A DNA stretch of 64,000 nucleotides, taken from assembly GCF_023101665.1 (NCBI RefSeq), contig NZ_CP082161.1:2418001-2482000 (forward strand), written 5' to 3'. Position 1 is the first letter of the stretch, and every line of letters begins with the position of its first letter. The position numbers and the translations under genes are program-made. Below, one piece after another: positions 9,273-17,772 of the stretch. Origin of the DNA: Bradyrhizobium sp. 195 (GTDB taxonomy: Bacteria > Pseudomonadota > Alphaproteobacteria > Rhizobiales > Xanthobacteraceae). The notes under the pieces were generated by a model. The model was given only the letters and a program-made list of their open reading frames with translations. It did no database searches and was not told the DNA's origin.

Positions 9273-9482
9273 TCAAGCCAGCGAGAGGTTCTCGGCGCTG
9301 ACCTTGCCTCGCATCTTATCGGTCTTGATCTCGAAATTGACCTTTTGGCCCTCTCCGAGACCTGCAAGACCGGCCCTTTCAACGGCGCTGATGTGAACGA
9401 ACACATCGTTGCTACCGTCGTCCGGCTGAATGAAACCGAAGCCCTTTTGGCCATTGAACCACTTGACAGTACCTGTCGTCAT
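9273..9482 (-). CDS. cspA: Cold-shock domain protein, CspA family
   Basis: The 69-residue product is a single cold-shock OB-fold. RNP1 is KGFGFI and RNP2 is VFVHIS, after the family N-terminus [21 protein letters not shown]. These proteins bind single-stranded RNA and DNA and melt RNA structure in the cytoplasm. The length is typical. The ATG at 9482 is chosen because GGAGAAG lies just upstream and the protein then begins MTTGTVKWF as in relatives; the frame extends 13 codons further upstream without similarity. It is divergent from rpsU. Confidence 0.97.
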   Translation of the reverse strand: MTTGTVKWFNGQKGFGFIQPDDGSNDVFVHISAVERAGLAGLGEGQKVNFEIKTDKMRGKVSAENLSLA

Positions 9483-9918
9483 ATTCTTCTCCAAAGCGCG
9501 CAAGCGCGTCCCGCGTGACAATCACGCGGCCATCTTCAACTTCGTCGATGTCTCTGGAAAAGGAGCCCGCGGGCGCATTCAACAAGGCACAGCGGCTAAT
9601 CGAACCAGCTCAATATATATGACTTTCACGATTTTGCAAGGAGCTAAGCCAGTCTGGCTCTTGCGAGGCAGTTCTTCTGTTCCGATCGAGACGCTTTGTG
9701 TTCATCGACCTGCAAGCGGGCCGTTAGCGATTGACAGCGCTGCACGACAGTGGTCACGTTCACGCCGCCAAGCTGCATCGCTGTGACAAGCAGATCGGCT
9801 CGTCCGAAGCCGCGACGAGTGTCGCCGCACCCATCCTCAAACATCGCAATGAAGCTCCTGCGCAATTGGCTGCCCTGCAGGACGTGTCGCATTCGCAGCC
9901 CCCAGCTCGGAGGATCAA
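9483..9918. other. Intergenic region between cspA and rpsU
   Basis: These 436 bases lie between two divergent translation/RNA-binding genes and must hold their promoters and the cspA 5' leader. A minus-strand frame (9644-9841, 66 codons from an ATG with AGGAG about ten bases upstream) has no recognisable similarity, and I do not call it a gene. No tRNA or convincing small RNA structure was seen. Confidence 0.4.
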
Positions 9919-10194
9919 TTGCAAGTACTCGTCAGAGACAACAATGTTGAGCAGGCACTCCGCGTTCTCAAGAAGAAGATGCAGCGCGAGGGCGTCTTCC
10001 GCGAAATGAAACAACGGCGTTCCTATGAAAAGCCGTCGGAGCGAAAGACCCGCGAGAAATCCGATGCTATTCGTCGCGCCCGCAAGCTTGCCAGGAAACA
10101 GGCGATCAGAGAGGGGTTGCTGCCCGCGCCGCCGAAAAAGAAGCCCTTTGAACGCAAAGCGCCCTTGCCGGAGATCAAAGCACGGACGGAGTAG
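9919..10194 (+). CDS. rpsU: 30S ribosomal protein S21
   Basis: The 91-residue product begins [43 protein letters not shown], the S21 signature, and ends in a long basic alphaproteobacterial tail. S21 binds the 30S platform near the anti-Shine-Dalgarno helix and helps initiation. The start is TTG, with CGGAGGA four bases upstream. Pairing of rpsU with a cold-shock gene suggests shared temperature or growth-rate control, though that is inference. Confidence 0.95.
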   Translation: MQVLVRDNNVEQALRVLKKKMQREGVFREMKQRRSYEKPSERKTREKSDAIRRARKLARKQAIREGLLPAPPKKKPFERKAPLPEIKARTE

Positions 10195-10254
10195 AGAAAA
10201 CGTTGGGACTGGCTGCGATCATGCGCCCCGAGATCGCTTGACGAAGACAAGACG

Positions 10255-10866
10255 CTAGTCCGACGCCAATCCCGTCCTGCGCCGCAAATCCGTGATCGCG
10301 CGCAGAAAACTGTCGGCCGGCGTCGTCTCCGGATCGATCAGCCGGTGCAGGCGAAAGCCGTCTTCGAGCGCGAGCACGATTGAGGCCATCCACGGCGGGT
10401 TCAGCTTGTCGTTCTTGCCGTTGCTCTTCAAGGTCGCCTCGACGATGTCGGCCACCAGCTTGCGCCGCGCGCGCAGGCGTTTTGCAAGTTCGGGGCGGCG
10501 CTTCTCGGCGCGCGCGACGAACAGGATCATCTCCATGTGCAGCAGCGGCGAGCGGCCGAGCGGGTCCTGCCGGCTGCGGTCCATCGTCTTCAGCGCCGCG
10601 ATGAAATCATCGAGATTGTCGTGCTCGGCGAGGATCTCGAGGTTGCGACGGATCGACTGCTCGACATGGTCCTCGAGCATGGCGATGATCAGCTCGTCCT
10701 TGCTCCTGAAGTTCGAATAGAACGCGCCGCGGGTGAAGCCTGCCGCCGCCGCGATCGCCTCGATGCTGGCGCCGCCGATGCCGTCCTCCTCGAACACGCG
10801 CGCGGCCGCCTCGAACAGCTTGTCGCGCGTGTCGTCCCTGGTCGGCCTGGTTCTCGCCCTTGACAT
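10255..10866 (-). CDS. TetR/AcrR-family transcriptional regulator
   Basis: This 203-residue protein has an N-terminal TetR helix-turn-helix (residues about 12-60: DKLFEAAARVFEEDGIGGASIEAIAAAAGFTRGAFYSNFRSKDELIIAML) and a variable ligand-binding C-terminal domain. It is divergent from a cytochrome P450 gene, with a perfect 26-bp palindrome between them. It therefore probably represses the P450 gene and itself until a substrate or product of the P450 binds. The ligand is unknown. The ribosome site is weak. Confidence 0.92.
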   Translation of the reverse strand: MSRARTRPTRDDTRDKLFEAAARVFEEDGIGGASIEAIAAAAGFTRGAFYSNFRSKDELIIAMLEDHVEQSIRRNLEILAEHDNLDDFIAALKTMDRSRQDPLGRSPLLHMEMILFVARAEKRRPELAKRLRARRKLVADIVEATLKSNGKNDKLNPPWMASIVLALEDGFRLHRLIDPETTPADSFLRAITDLRRRTGLASD

Positions 10867-10889
10867 CGGACGAGGTTAAGGCAGAATGC

Positions 10890-10915
10890 AACTCGATACA
10901 ATAATGTATCGAGTT
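10890..10915. promoter_or_regulatory. Palindromic operator between tetR and P450 genes
   Basis: The arms AACTCGATACA and TGTATCGAGTT are perfect 11-bp inverted repeats around ATAA. The site lies 24 bp upstream of the TetR start codon and 83 bp upstream of the P450 start codon. Its size and place fit a TetR dimer operator. The GATACA half-site with an AT-rich centre is typical of TetR operators. Confidence 0.8.
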
Positions 10916-10997
10916 GATAAATTCAGGGATGGTTACGCCGGGCAGTGGGGCTGCGATCGGCGTATTCGTATCATGCGGCAACCGATTTGAGGTCACC

Positions 10998-12230
10998 ATG
11001 AACGAGCACGTGCAAGGCGCCGGCGGCGCACCGCTGTTCAACCCGCTCTCGCCGGACTTCATCCGCGATCCCTATCCGCACTATGAGCGGCTGCGCACGA
11101 TCGATCCGGTCCATGTGACGCCGTTCGGCCAGTTCGTTGCCAGCCGCCATGCCGACGTCAGCCTGGTGATGCGCGACAAGCGCTTCGGCAAGGATTTCGT
11201 CGAACGCTCCAAGCGCCGCTATAGCGAAAAGATCATGGACGAGCCGGTGTTCCGCAGCATGAGCCACTGGATGCTGCAGGCCGATCCGCCCGACCACACC
11301 CGCCTGCGCGGCCTCGTGGTGAAGGCCTTCACCGCCCGCCGCGTCGAGGACATGCGGCCGCGCATCCAGGAGATCGTCGACCAGGCCATCGACGCCGTGA
11401 TCGACCGCGGCCACATGGACCTGATCGAGGATTTCGCCTTCCGCCTGCCCGTCACCATCATCTGCGAGATGCTCGGCATCCCCGAAGATCATCGCGAGGT
11501 CTTCTACAAGAGCTCGCGCGACGGCGGGCGGCTGCTCGACCCCGTGCCCTTGTCAGCCGAGGAGATCAAGAAGGGCAACGAGGGCAACCTGATGGCGCAG
11601 ATGTATTTCCAACAGCTGTTCGAGCTGCGCCGCAGGAATCCCGGGGACGATCTCACCACCCAGCTCGTGCAGGCCGAGGAGGACGGCAACAAGCTCACCA
11701 ACGAGGAGCTGACCGCCAACATCATCCTGCTGTTCGGCGCCGGCCACGAGACCACCGTCAACTTGATCGGCAACGGCCTTCTGGCGCTTCACCGCAATCC
11801 GGACCAGCTTGCGCTGCTCAAGGCGCGGCCCGAGCTGATGGAAGGCGCGATCGAGGAATTCCTGCGCTACGATTCCTCGGTGCAGATGACCGGACGCGTC
11901 GCGCTGGAGGATATCGACGATCTCGGCGGCAAGAGGATCCCCAAGGGCGAGACCGTGCTGTGCCTGCTCGGCTCGGCCAACCGCGATCCGGCGGTCTATC
12001 CCGATCGGCCGGACCGGCTTGATGTCACCCGCCAGAACGTGAAGCCGCTGTCGTTCGGCGGCGGCATCCATTTCTGCCTCGGCGCCCAATTGGCGCGCAT
12101 CGAGGCCGAGATCGCCATTGCCACGCTGCTGCGGCGGTTGCCCGACTTGCGCATCGACGACGTCGAAAACCCGGAATGGCGGCCGACCTTCGTGCTGCGC
12201 GGCCTCAAGAGGCTGCCGGCGAGCTGGTAA
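10998..12230 (+). CDS. Cytochrome P450 monooxygenase
   Basis: This 410-residue soluble bacterial P450 has the I-helix oxygen-activation motif AGHETT, the ExxR motif in EEFLRYDS, and the haem-thiolate loop FGGGIHFCLGAQLAR with its cysteine. It should hydroxylate a small hydrophobic substrate, with electrons from a ferredoxin/reductase pair that is not encoded nearby. The ATG at 10998 is chosen: TTGAGGT precedes it and MNEHVQG starts a normal N-terminus. An upstream TTG at 10914 would begin inside the operator. Regulation by the divergent TetR is likely. Confidence 0.95.
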   Translation: MNEHVQGAGGAPLFNPLSPDFIRDPYPHYERLRTIDPVHVTPFGQFVASRHADVSLVMRDKRFGKDFVERSKRRYSEKIMDEPVFRSMSHWMLQADPPDHTRLRGLVVKAFTARRVEDMRPRIQEIVDQAIDAVIDRGHMDLIEDFAFRLPVTIICEMLGIPEDHREVFYKSSRDGGRLLDPVPLSAEEIKKGNEGNLMAQMYFQQLFELRRRNPGDDLTTQLVQAEEDGNKLTNEELTANIILLFGAGHETTVNLIGNGLLALHRNPDQLALLKARPELMEGAIEEFLRYDSSVQMTGRVALEDIDDLGGKRIPKGETVLCLLGSANRDPAVYPDRPDRLDVTRQNVKPLSFGGGIHFCLGAQLARIEAEIAIATLLRRLPDLRIDDVENPEWRPTFVLRGLKRLPASW

Positions 12231-12267
12231 AGGCGTCCCAGCGTTAACCTCCGCGCGCAACAGTCGC

Positions 12268-12296
12268 TGTGACTTCGCCACACTTCCCCCTATATA
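12268..12296 (+). promoter_or_regulatory. Sigma-70-type promoter of the AsmA gene
   Basis: TGTGAC at 12268-12273 and TATATA at 12291-12296 are 17 bp apart. The -10 lies in CCCCCTATATAAGGGG. Transcription would begin about 70 bases upstream of the GTG start. Confidence 0.5.
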
Positions 12297-12373
12297 AGGG
12301 GCTGTTCCGGCACGCCTGAAGTCCACTAAGGCCAGGGTTTGGTCCGGTTGCCGGTTTGGCCGAGGGGAGACCC

Positions 12374-15300
12374 GTGCAGACGACGCTGCTCGGATTGGCG
12401 ATTGCCTTCATCATTGCGCTGCTGGCCGCGTTGATCGGGCCTTACTACGTCGACTGGAACCAGTTCAGGCCCCAGTTCGAGGCGGAGGCTGGCAAGATCA
12501 TCGGCGTGCCGGTGCGGGTCGCGGGCGAGCTCGACGCGCGGCTGTTGCCGGCGCCGACCCTGCGGCTGCGCTCTGTCACCTTCGGCGGCAACAACGATCT
12601 CGGCCGCCTGCGCGCCGACAAGCTCGACGTCGAGTTCAGCCTCAGCTCCCTAATGCGCGGCGAGTGGCGCGCCACTGAGCTTTCGGTGGGCGGCATGGCG
12701 GTCGATCTCGGCCTCGATGCGAGGGGACGGGTCGATTTGCCCTCCACCGCGAGCGGCACCTTCAATCTGGCATCCCTCGCCATCGAGCGGCTCAATCTCA
12801 CCGGCCGCATCGCCCTGCACGATGCCGCCAGCCGCTCGACGCTGGAGCTGAACGACATCGCCTTCTCCGGCGACGTCCGCTCGCTCGCGGGCTCGGTGCG
12901 CGGCGACGGCAGATTCACCGTCGCCGGGGTGCGCTATCCGTTCCGCGTCTCCTCCGGCCCGAGTGCCGACGGCAACGCCACCCGTCTGCACCTCAACATC
13001 GATCCGGGCGAGCGCGCCATCCTCGCCGATCTCGAAGGCGTGCTCGCCTTCGACAACCGCCTGCCGAAATTCGACGGCGCGCTGACCCTGGCCGTGCCGC
13101 CGGTCAAGAAGGCCGGCGAGGCGGGGCCGACGCCGTGGAAGCTCACGACCAAGCTTAGGGCGGATCCGGCCGGCGCGAAATTCGAGCAGATCGACGCGAG
13201 CTTCGGCACTGAGGACTCCGCGCTGAAGCTCGGCGGTGTCGGCGACCTCAAATTCGGTGCCTCGCCGCTGCTGCGCGCGGTGCTGTCGGCGCGCCAGGTC
13301 GATGCCGACAGGCTGACGGCCAAGGGCGATGCCGAGCCGCTCCGCATCCTGCCGGCGCTGCGCGCAGGGCTCGCTGCAATTCCGCAGGCGCCGATCCCGG
13401 CGCAGATCGAGTTCAACTCCGACCAGATCATGCTCGGCGGCCGTCCACTGCAGAACATCTCCGCCGAGCTTCAAACCGACGGACGATCCTGGACCTTCCA
13501 GCGGCTCGAGCTGCGCGCACCCGGCATGACGCAGCTCTCGCTCAATGGCGCGACGCCCGGCGCCGACAGTTTCAGCGGCCGTCTCAGCGTCGAATCGTCC
13601 GACCCGGATACGCTGATGGCCTGGCTCCAGGGCCGCAGCGAGATCAACCGCCGCAGCACGCGGCCGCTGCGCCTGGCCGGCGACGTGACGATCGCCGCCA
13701 ACCATCTCGCCATCGACAGGCTCAAGGCCGACATCGAAGGCGGTGCCGTCGAAGGGCGCATCGCCTTCGTGCAGACAGGCGCGAGCAAGGGTTCGCGGAT
13801 CGACGCCGAGCTGAAGGCCGACCGGCTCGACCTCGACGCCGCCGCAAGCTTCGTGCGCGCGCTCGCGGGACCGCAAGGCGAGTGGCCGGACGAGGCAAAA
13901 CTCTCGCTCGATATCGGCCGCGCGATCTCCGCCGGCCAGGAGCTGCGGCCGTTCGCTGCGAAGCTCGCTTTCGGCCCCGCATCGCTGTCGTTGGAGCAGC
14001 TGCGCTTCGGCCAGGCCAGCGGCGTGACCACCGAGGCGAGCGGCAGCTTCGACCGCACCAAAGCCACCGGCAAGCTCGCGCTGAAATCCTCGGCCAATTC
14101 GCTGCGCGAGCTCACCGCGCTGATCGAGCCGTTTGCGCCCGCGGTGCGCGCGCGCTTCGATGCCATCTCGGCACTGCCGGGCACGACCCGCCTCAAGCTT
14201 GATCTCAGCCTCGACAAGAATGCCGAGCATGCCGATCGCAGCAATGCCCGCGCCGTGCTCGACCTCGACGCGCCGCAGCTCAAGGCGACCGCGACGCTGG
14301 CCGCGCAGATGCCAGCAGCCGCCATCGGCGGCATCGATCTCGACCGGCTGCGCAGCAGCGACTTCACTCTGGATTCGAAGGTCTCGACGCCGCAGGCCGG
14401 CGCACTGCTGGCGCTGCTCGGGCTCGATCGCGTGGTGGCCGCAGGCGAGGGCGCTTCGCAATTCGAGGGCAGGCTGACCGGCGCATGGCGGCGGCCGTTG
14501 CAATTGAACGCAAAGCTCAGCGGTGGCGGTCTGGATGCCGATGCGCAGGGCAGCGTCGAATTGTCGGAGCCGAAAGGCAGCGTGAATTTGCGAGTGCGCA
14601 ACGTCAATCTGGCGCCGCTGCTCGGTACCAGCCCGACCGACAAATCGGCGCGGAACGTCAGCCTGTCCTCGCGCGTCGGGCTGACGGGCAATCGCCTGAC
14701 CTTCGACGATCTCGACGGCAATGCGGCCGGCTCGCATCTGCGCGGCCATCTGGCGGTGACGCTTGATCCGGAGAAGAGCGTCGACGGCGAAGTCGGTCTC
14801 GATACGCTCGATCTTGCGCCGGCGCTCGCAATGGCGATCGGCGCGGCCGGGCATGATACGGGCGAACCGCTGAGCGCAGGGCTCATCACGGGCTGGCGAG
14901 GCCGGATCGCGTTCCAGGCGTTGCGCGGGATGTTGCCCGGCGGCATCGAGCTTCGCCCCTTCGGCGGCACGATCCGCGGCGACGGCCAGTCGCTCGCGCT
15001 CGATGCGCTGAAAGGCGGCGTTGGCGGCGGCGAGATGTCGGCGAGTTTTGACGCGCGCAATGGTGCGGGTGGTCTTGCGTTGAATACGCGTATCGAGCTC
15101 GGCAATGTCGATGCGGCGACGCTGCGCTATCGCGATCTGGCGCTGCCGAAGGGGCGCGTCTCGGTGCAGATGGCGCTGACCAGCCAGGGCCGCAGCGTCG
15201 CGGCGCTCACCGGCGCGCTCGCCGGCAACGGCACGGTGACGCTGGACTCCGCGGAGATCAGCGGCCTCAATCCGCGCGCATTCGAGATCGCCATCCGCGC

Positions 15301-15988
15301 CAGTGACGGCGGCCAGGTCGCCGACGACAACCGCTTGCGGCAGCTCGTCGAGCCCGCGCTCGCCGCCGCACCGATCGCGGTGGCCTCGGCGCAAATCCCG
15401 TTCACGATCCGCGACGGACGGCTGCGCGTCGGCGCGACTCCGCTGGAAGCGAAGAACGCCCGCGCCATCGTCTCCGGCGGCTACGACATTCCCGCCGACC
15501 AGGCCGACATCCGCGCCAGCCTGACGCCGATCATGACCGGCCTTTCCGGCGCCCCGCCGGAGATCCAGCTGTTCGCGGCGGGACCTCCCGACAGGCTCAA
15601 TCGCACGATCGATCTCGCGCCGCTGTCCTCGTGGCTTGCGGTGCGCACGATCGACCGCGAGACGCGCCGGCTCGATGCCATCGAGCGCGGCGAGCCGCCA
15701 CCGGCGACCGCGGCGCTGCCGACGCTGGTGTCTCCGGACACAGCGCCCGAGCAGGCGCCGGCCAATGTGCCGCTGCCGGGCCAGGATCCGCGCCGCGCGC
15801 CGGCAAAGCCGAAAGCCGCGCCGGCTCCGAAGGCCCCGCAGGCCGCTCCCGCCGCGCCGAGCCCGCCGCTTGCCAGCCAGCAGCTTGCGCCGCTGCCGCC
15901 GGCCATCGACGTCAAGCCTGCTCCGGGCCCTGCGCCCGCAAAGCCCAAGCCGAAGCCGCCGCTGGTGCTGACGCCGCAAAATCCGTGA
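12374..15988 (+). CDS. AsmA-family protein
   Basis: This 1204-residue protein has one N-terminal membrane anchor (LLGLAIAFIIALLAALIG) followed by the AsmA start YYVDWNQFRPQFEAEAGKIIGVPVRVAGELDARLLPAPTLRLRSVTFG, and then long periplasmic beta-rich repeats. Near 870-1080 (LRYRDLALPKGRVSVQMALTSQGRSVAALTGALAGNGTVTLDSAEISGLN) is the conserved AsmA C-terminal domain. AsmA-like proteins belong to the bridge-like lipid-transfer group thought to move phospholipids to the outer membrane. The last 120 residues are a Pro/Ala/Lys-rich tail. GTG at 12374 with GAGGGGAG upstream is preferred to a TTG that lies inside that ribosome site. Confidence 0.88.
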   Translation: MQTTLLGLAIAFIIALLAALIGPYYVDWNQFRPQFEAEAGKIIGVPVRVAGELDARLLPAPTLRLRSVTFGGNNDLGRLRADKLDVEFSLSSLMRGEWRATELSVGGMAVDLGLDARGRVDLPSTASGTFNLASLAIERLNLTGRIALHDAASRSTLELNDIAFSGDVRSLAGSVRGDGRFTVAGVRYPFRVSSGPSADGNATRLHLNIDPGERAILADLEGVLAFDNRLPKFDGALTLAVPPVKKAGEAGPTPWKLTTKLRADPAGAKFEQIDASFGTEDSALKLGGVGDLKFGASPLLRAVLSARQVDADRLTAKGDAEPLRILPALRAGLAAIPQAPIPAQIEFNSDQIMLGGRPLQNISAELQTDGRSWTFQRLELRAPGMTQLSLNGATPGADSFSGRLSVESSDPDTLMAWLQGRSEINRRSTRPLRLAGDVTIAANHLAIDRLKADIEGGAVEGRIAFVQTGASKGSRIDAELKADRLDLDAAASFVRALAGPQGEWPDEAKLSLDIGRAISAGQELRPFAAKLAFGPASLSLEQLRFGQASGVTTEASGSFDRTKATGKLALKSSANSLRELTALIEPFAPAVRARFDAISALPGTTRLKLDLSLDKNAEHADRSNARAVLDLDAPQLKATATLAAQMPAAAIGGIDLDRLRSSDFTLDSKVSTPQAGALLALLGLDRVVAAGEGASQFEGRLTGAWRRPLQLNAKLSGGGLDADAQGSVELSEPKGSVNLRVRNVNLAPLLGTSPTDKSARNVSLSSRVGLTGNRLTFDDLDGNAAGSHLRGHLAVTLDPEKSVDGEVGLDTLDLAPALAMAIGAAGHDTGEPLSAGLITGWRGRIAFQALRGMLPGGIELRPFGGTIRGDGQSLALDALKGGVGGGEMSASFDARNGAGGLALNTRIELGNVDAATLRYRDLALPKGRVSVQMALTSQGRSVAALTGALAGNGTVTLDSAEISGLNPRAFEIAIRASDGGQVADDNRLRQLVEPALAAAPIAVASAQIPFTIRDGRLRVGATPLEAKNARAIVSGGYDIPADQADIRASLTPIMTGLSGAPPEIQLFAAGPPDRLNRTIDLAPLSSWLAVRTIDRETRRLDAIERGEPPPATAALPTLVSPDTAPEQAPANVPLPGQDPRRAPAKPKAAPAPKAPQAAPAAPSPPLASQQLAPLPPAIDVKPAPGPAPAKPKPKPPLVLTPQNP

Positions 15989-16025
15989 GGCTGGGTTTGC
16001 GCGAATTGGGCCGCGTGCGGGCTCA

Positions 16026-16146
16026 CTTCTCCCGCTTGCGGGAGAGGTCGCGCCCAAGGCGCGGGTGAGGGCTCTCTCCATTTAGGGAGTCCCTCTATTG
16101 AGATAGCCCTCTCCCCAGCCCTCTCCCGCAAGCGGGAGAGGGAGCG
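16026..16146 (-). repeat. Dispersed hairpin repeat A, copy 1 (reverse)
   Basis: Two GC-rich hairpins built on CTCCCGCTTGCGGGAG flank a variable centre of about 60 bases. The reverse complement matches the copies at 45948-46069 and 58571-58691, including CCCTCACCCGCGCC and the closing CTCTCCCGCAAGCGGGAG. It is intergenic, between the AsmA and DUF2336 genes. Confidence 0.9.
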
Positions 16147-16337
16147 CACCTCCTGCGCAGCGCCTTTCGCGCCCCTTAACGCATTCCCTCGCATTTGAAT
16201 GAATTTTGCCCGGCAAAACTGATTTGCCGATTTTACTGAATTCTCGCGTTTCATCTCTAGCGTCGTTTCCAGAGGAATTCGGCGTCGCGTCAACCGAGGC
16301 GCAACGGTAAGAACGGCCAAGAACTGGGGTAATCGAG

Positions 16338-17462
16338 ATGAACGGGGCGAAATCGCTTCTGCAGGATCTGGACGACGCGATCGCGCGCGGCACCGACGAA
16401 AGCCGGGCCAAGGCGTTATGGCATGCGACTGACATTCTGATTACCGGCCGCTACAGCGACGACGAGATCAGCATGTTCGGCGAGGTCATCGGTCGGCTCG
16501 CCGAAGAGATCGAGGTCGCCGCGCGGGCGCAGCTCTCGGAGCTGATGTCGGCGTGCGATCACGCTCCCCTGAACGTCATCGAAAAGCTCGCCCTCGACGA
16601 CGAGATCGAGGTCGCCGGCCCCGTGCTGCGCGACTCCAATCGTCTCGACGAGAAGATGTTGCTCGAGAGCGCCATGACCAAGGGACAGTCGCATCTGCTC
16701 GCGATCGCCCAGCGCAAGTCGATCGGCGAGGCCGTGACCGACGTGCTGGTCAAGCGCGGCGATCAGGAGGTCGTGACATCGGTGGCCAGGAACGAGGGCG
16801 CGCGCTTCTCTGGCTCCGGCCTGTTGCACATGGTCCGCCGCGCCGAGGGCGATTCGATCCTCGCCGAGCAGCTTGGCCTGCGCAAGGACGTGCCGCGCCA
16901 CATCTTCCAGCAGCTGATCTCGAAGGCGTCGGAAGACGTCCGCCGCCGCCTCGAGACCGAGCGGCCCGAAATGATGGCGCAGATCCAGAGCTCGGTGACC
17001 GAGGTCACCGGCGATCTCCAGTCCAAGTTCGGCCCGTCCTCGCGCAGCTATTTCGTCGCCAAGCGCGTGGTGACGACGCAGTATCGCCAGGGCAACCTCA
17101 ATCAGGATTCGATCTCGAACTATGCGCGCCAGCATCGCTTCGACGAGGTGCAGATCGGCCTGTCGCTGCTCTCGTCGCTGCCGGTCGACGTGATCGAGCG
17201 CGCGATGATGGACCGCAACCGCGAGATGATTCTGGTGCTGTGCAAGGCGCTCGACTTCTCCTGGGACACGACCATGTCGTTGTTGTTCCTCGGCGCCAAG
17301 GATCATCTGATCACGGCGCGTGAGCTCCACGACAACGAGCGCGATTTCGGCCGGCTCAAGATCGAGACCTCGCGCAGCGTTCTGAAGTTCTACCAGTCGC
17401 GCAAGAACAGCGCGGGTGCCGATTCCGCTACGGGCCGTCAGCCCGAGCTTCAGGTCCACTGA
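16338..17462 (+). CDS. DUF2336 domain-containing protein
   Basis: This 374-residue soluble protein is built of helices with HEAT-like repeats, for example NVIEKLALDDEIEVAGPVLRDSNRLDEKMLLE and LLAIAQRKSIGEAVTDVLVKRGDQEVVTSVARNEGARFSGSGLLHMV. This is the alphaproteobacterial DUF2336 pattern. The family is uncharacterised; a role in protein-protein contacts is the most one can infer. A small gene follows 28 bp downstream and is probably in the same transcript. About 190 bases of AT-richer leader separate the gene from repeat A. Confidence 0.85.
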   Translation: MNGAKSLLQDLDDAIARGTDESRAKALWHATDILITGRYSDDEISMFGEVIGRLAEEIEVAARAQLSELMSACDHAPLNVIEKLALDDEIEVAGPVLRDSNRLDEKMLLESAMTKGQSHLLAIAQRKSIGEAVTDVLVKRGDQEVVTSVARNEGARFSGSGLLHMVRRAEGDSILAEQLGLRKDVPRHIFQQLISKASEDVRRRLETERPEMMAQIQSSVTEVTGDLQSKFGPSSRSYFVAKRVVTTQYRQGNLNQDSISNYARQHRFDEVQIGLSLLSSLPVDVIERAMMDRNREMILVLCKALDFSWDTTMSLLFLGAKDHLITARELHDNERDFGRLKIETSRSVLKFYQSRKNSAGADSATGRQPELQVH

Positions 17463-17490
17463 GCGGGAATTCGACAGGGGAGTATTTGCA

Positions 17491-17733
17491 ATGTTGCCTC
17501 AATTCGGCACCGCCGTTCGCAAGAAGAACCTCAACAATGTTGTCACCGCCGATATCGGCGGCGGAGCGCCGGACAAGGCGTCGGTGGACGCGGCCTGGCT
17601 CGTGCTGGAAGCCGCAAATGATCTCGGCGACCACGCCGCGATCGAAGCCTGCCGCCGCGTCATCGACGCCGAGCTGAACGGCACGGTGGCCGGCGGCTCG
17701 GACATCGATCTCGTGCTGGGATATTTTCGGTAA
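17491..17733 (+). CDS. Small hypothetical protein, 80 residues
   Basis: The product (MLPQFGTAVRKKNLNNVVTADIGGGAPDKASVDAAWLVLEAANDLGDHAAIEACRRVIDAELNGTVAGGSDIDLVLGYFR) is soluble and acidic, with a helical middle. I know no function. It starts 28 bp after the DUF2336 gene behind AGGGGAG, so the two are probably translated from one message. The frame extends 25 codons further upstream, but that part overlaps the DUF2336 gene and lacks a ribosome site. Confidence 0.7.
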   Translation: MLPQFGTAVRKKNLNNVVTADIGGGAPDKASVDAAWLVLEAANDLGDHAAIEACRRVIDAELNGTVAGGSDIDLVLGYFR

Positions 17734-17772
17734 GACTTCGTACTGGATGGTGCAGCGAATCCTGGACCGCTC

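Noticed and set aside
9644..9892. A possible small gene on the minus strand between cspA and rpsU
   Set aside because: It has a passable ribosome site at an inner ATG but no similarity, and the region must hold two promoters.
12650..16081. A 1143-codon minus-strand open frame across the AsmA gene
   Set aside because: It is a shadow of the AsmA protein, with biased Arg/Ala/Gly composition and no domain; it also runs through repeat A.
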